Assembly (NCBI GenBank): GCA_029263315.1
Contig: JAJCXR010000040.1
Location: forward strand, 1-64,000
Direction: 5' to 3'
Length of the DNA: 64,000 nucleotides
Source of the DNA: Acidobacteriota bacterium
Lineage (GTDB): Bacteria > Acidobacteriota > Thermoanaerobaculia > Multivoradales > J023
This document shows positions 62,897-64,000 of this stretch, in pieces. The notes under the pieces are model-generated. The model worked only from the letters and a program-made list of their open reading frames with translations. It was not told the origin of the DNA and searched no databases. The position numbers and the translations under genes are program-made. Within the stretch, counting starts at the first letter, position 1. Each line of letters starts with the position of its first letter.

Positions 62897-64000
62897 ATGG
62901 TCGCCTTTTTTCTCCGTCCTCGTCGCCGTTGTGTGTTCGCCGTCGCTTGCCTCCTCGCTTGGATATCCTGGTCGCCCGGGGGGGCCGAAGCCCAAAGCGT
63001 GACCCCAGGTATCGAAGACTACTTGCCGAGCGGCACGGCCTACGACGTCAAGGTACCGACGCCGGAGAAGGTGCTGGGTTGGCAGGTTGGGGAAAGGCAC
63101 GTGCGCCACGATCAGCTGGTCACTTACATGCGCCGCCTGGCGGCCACCTCGCCCCGCGTCCGGCTCGATGTCATCGGCCATAGCCACGAGCATCGGGAGC
63201 TGGTGCAATTGGTGATCTCATCGCCGCAGAACCTGGAGCGCCTCGACGACATCCTGGCGGCGCAACAGACGCTGCGACGGCCCTCCGACCCACCCACCGA
63301 CCTCAGCCAGCTGCCCATTGTCGTCAATCTGGGGTATAGCGTGCACGGCAACGAAGCCAGCGGCTCCAATGCCTCCTTGCTGGTGGCCTACTACTTGGCG
63401 GCGGCTTACGGCGAAGAGGTGGAGTCCTGGCTCGATCAGGCGGTGATCGTCCTCGATCCCAGCCTCAACCCCGACGGCATGGCCCGCTTCGCCCAATGGG
63501 TCAATATGCACCGCGGCCGAGTGTTGGTGGCCGATCCACAACACCGGGAGCATCGTGAAGCGTGGCCCAATGGCCGCACCAATCACTACTGGTTCGACCT
63601 CAACCGCGATTGGCTGTTGGGTCAGCATCCCGAGACCCAGGCCCGATTGGCCCGCTTCCACCAATTCCAACCGACGGTGCTCACCGACTTTCACGAGATG
63701 GGCACCCAATCCACCTACTTCTTTCAACCGGGAATCCCCAGCCGCCGCAACCCCCTGACGCCGGAACGCAACGTCGAGCTGACCCAAGACATCGCCGATT
63801 TCCATGCCCAAGCCTTGGACGACATCGGCAGCCTGTACTATGCCGAAGAGAGCTTCGACGACTTTTACTACGGCAAGGGCTCGACCTATCCCGATATCCA
63901 GGGTGCCATCGGCATCCTCTTCGAGCAAGCCAGCGCCCGTGGTCATGTCCAGGAAACCAAGCGCGGGCCCTTGACCTTCGCTTTCGCCATCCGCAATCAA
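62897..64000 (+). CDS. M14-family zinc carboxypeptidase, partial (runs off window)
   Basis: At least 368 aa; the reading frame from ATG 62897 is open to the window end. Signal peptide ~12-32 (CVFAVACLLAWISWSPGGAE). Zinc ligands HxxE in GYSVHGNEASGSNASLLVAY (~155), the substrate-binding SLNPDGMARF, and a third-ligand His candidate in PTVLTDFHEMGTQ. NHYWFDLNRDWLL is typical of the large secreted M14 group found with S9 peptidases in Acidobacteriota and Bacteroidota. An antisense ORF over 63218-64000 is a shadow. Confidence 0.92.
   Translation, partial: MVAFFLRPRRRCVFAVACLLAWISWSPGGAEAQSVTPGIEDYLPSGTAYDVKVPTPEKVLGWQVGERHVRHDQLVTYMRRLAATSPRVRLDVIGHSHEHRELVQLVISSPQNLERLDDILAAQQTLRRPSDPPTDLSQLPIVVNLGYSVHGNEASGSNASLLVAYYLAAAYGEEVESWLDQAVIVLDPSLNPDGMARFAQWVNMHRGRVLVADPQHREHREAWPNGRTNHYWFDLNRDWLLGQHPETQARLARFHQFQPTVLTDFHEMGTQSTYFFQPGIPSRRNPLTPERNVELTQDIADFHAQALDDIGSLYYAEESFDDFYYGKGSTYPDIQGAIGILFEQASARGHVQETKRGPLTFAFAIRNQ

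Noticed and set aside
63218..64000. 260-aa minus-strand ORF at the right edge
   Set aside because: The plus strand encodes an M14 carboxypeptidase with signal peptide and zinc-ligand motifs; the minus ORF is its shadow.

Overview
The window is high-GC, densely coded DNA from a Gram-negative bacterium. Two tripartite RND efflux systems, outer-membrane factors, a TonB-type C-terminal protein, an MsbA-like exporter, DPP-type S9 peptidases, carboxypeptidase-regulatory-repeat proteins and an ECF sigma factor beside a TPR protein together suggest Acidobacteriota or a neighbouring phylum. That placement is inference from gene style; no rRNA or other marker is present.

Layout. 1-2100: a type I-E-like CRISPR array (28-nt repeats, 61-bp period, leader off the left edge) ending in a degenerate repeat, then a ~277-bp interruption and a three-repeat relic whose last repeat forms the 5' leader of a UPF0175-like antitoxin gene. 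2497-7994: an unusual island with a nitrilase-superfamily protein, a caspase-like-fold protein with a C-terminal canonical FYVE zinc finger, a Cys-rich secreted protein, a YopT/C58-like cysteine protease and a second FYVE protein with a possible papain-like N-terminus. Each FYVE gene is followed by a convergent araC gene, decayed in the first case and intact in the second, which suggests tandem duplication. 8036-10532: araC, NmrA-like and DUF1772 genes. 10699-15359: a 34-codon ORF coupled to a Cas6-family gene, a flavodoxin relic, and a 1026-aa hexaheme cytochrome c. 15360-19150: repeats, a duplicated cas6 fragment, a DUF2071 gene, a truncated hicB-like gene and two secreted proteins. 19168-24617: a lipoprotein with beta-propeller/PKD/LamG-like domains and an AlgI-AlgJ-type O-acetylation pair. 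24933-27179: a TonB-C lipoprotein and malQ. 27339-34094: gntR-MFP-RND-OMF, joined by ATGA overlaps. 34191-40491: a TIMP-like protein, a hybrid histidine kinase plus YfiR pair, a subtilase with a separate propeptide-like protein, and a TPR protein. 40792-46885: tetR-MFP-RND/OMF, in which the RND pump and outer-membrane factor share one reading frame. 47054-55302: TPR protein, ECF sigma factor, ankyrin protein, giant carboxypeptidase-regulatory-repeat protein. 55464-64000: ferritin, S9 peptidase, HspQ, SerB, ABC exporter, M50 protease and a partial M14 carboxypeptidase.

A short palindrome, GGTGCCTGGCACC, occurs about 27 times in eight places. It lies in intergenic DNA and also in frame inside cas6, the algJ-like gene and an RND adaptor gene, where it is read as QVPGT or TGAWH. 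It also borders a cas6-fragment duplication and the break in the hicB-like gene. Together with the FYVE-protease island it is the most interesting content of the window.
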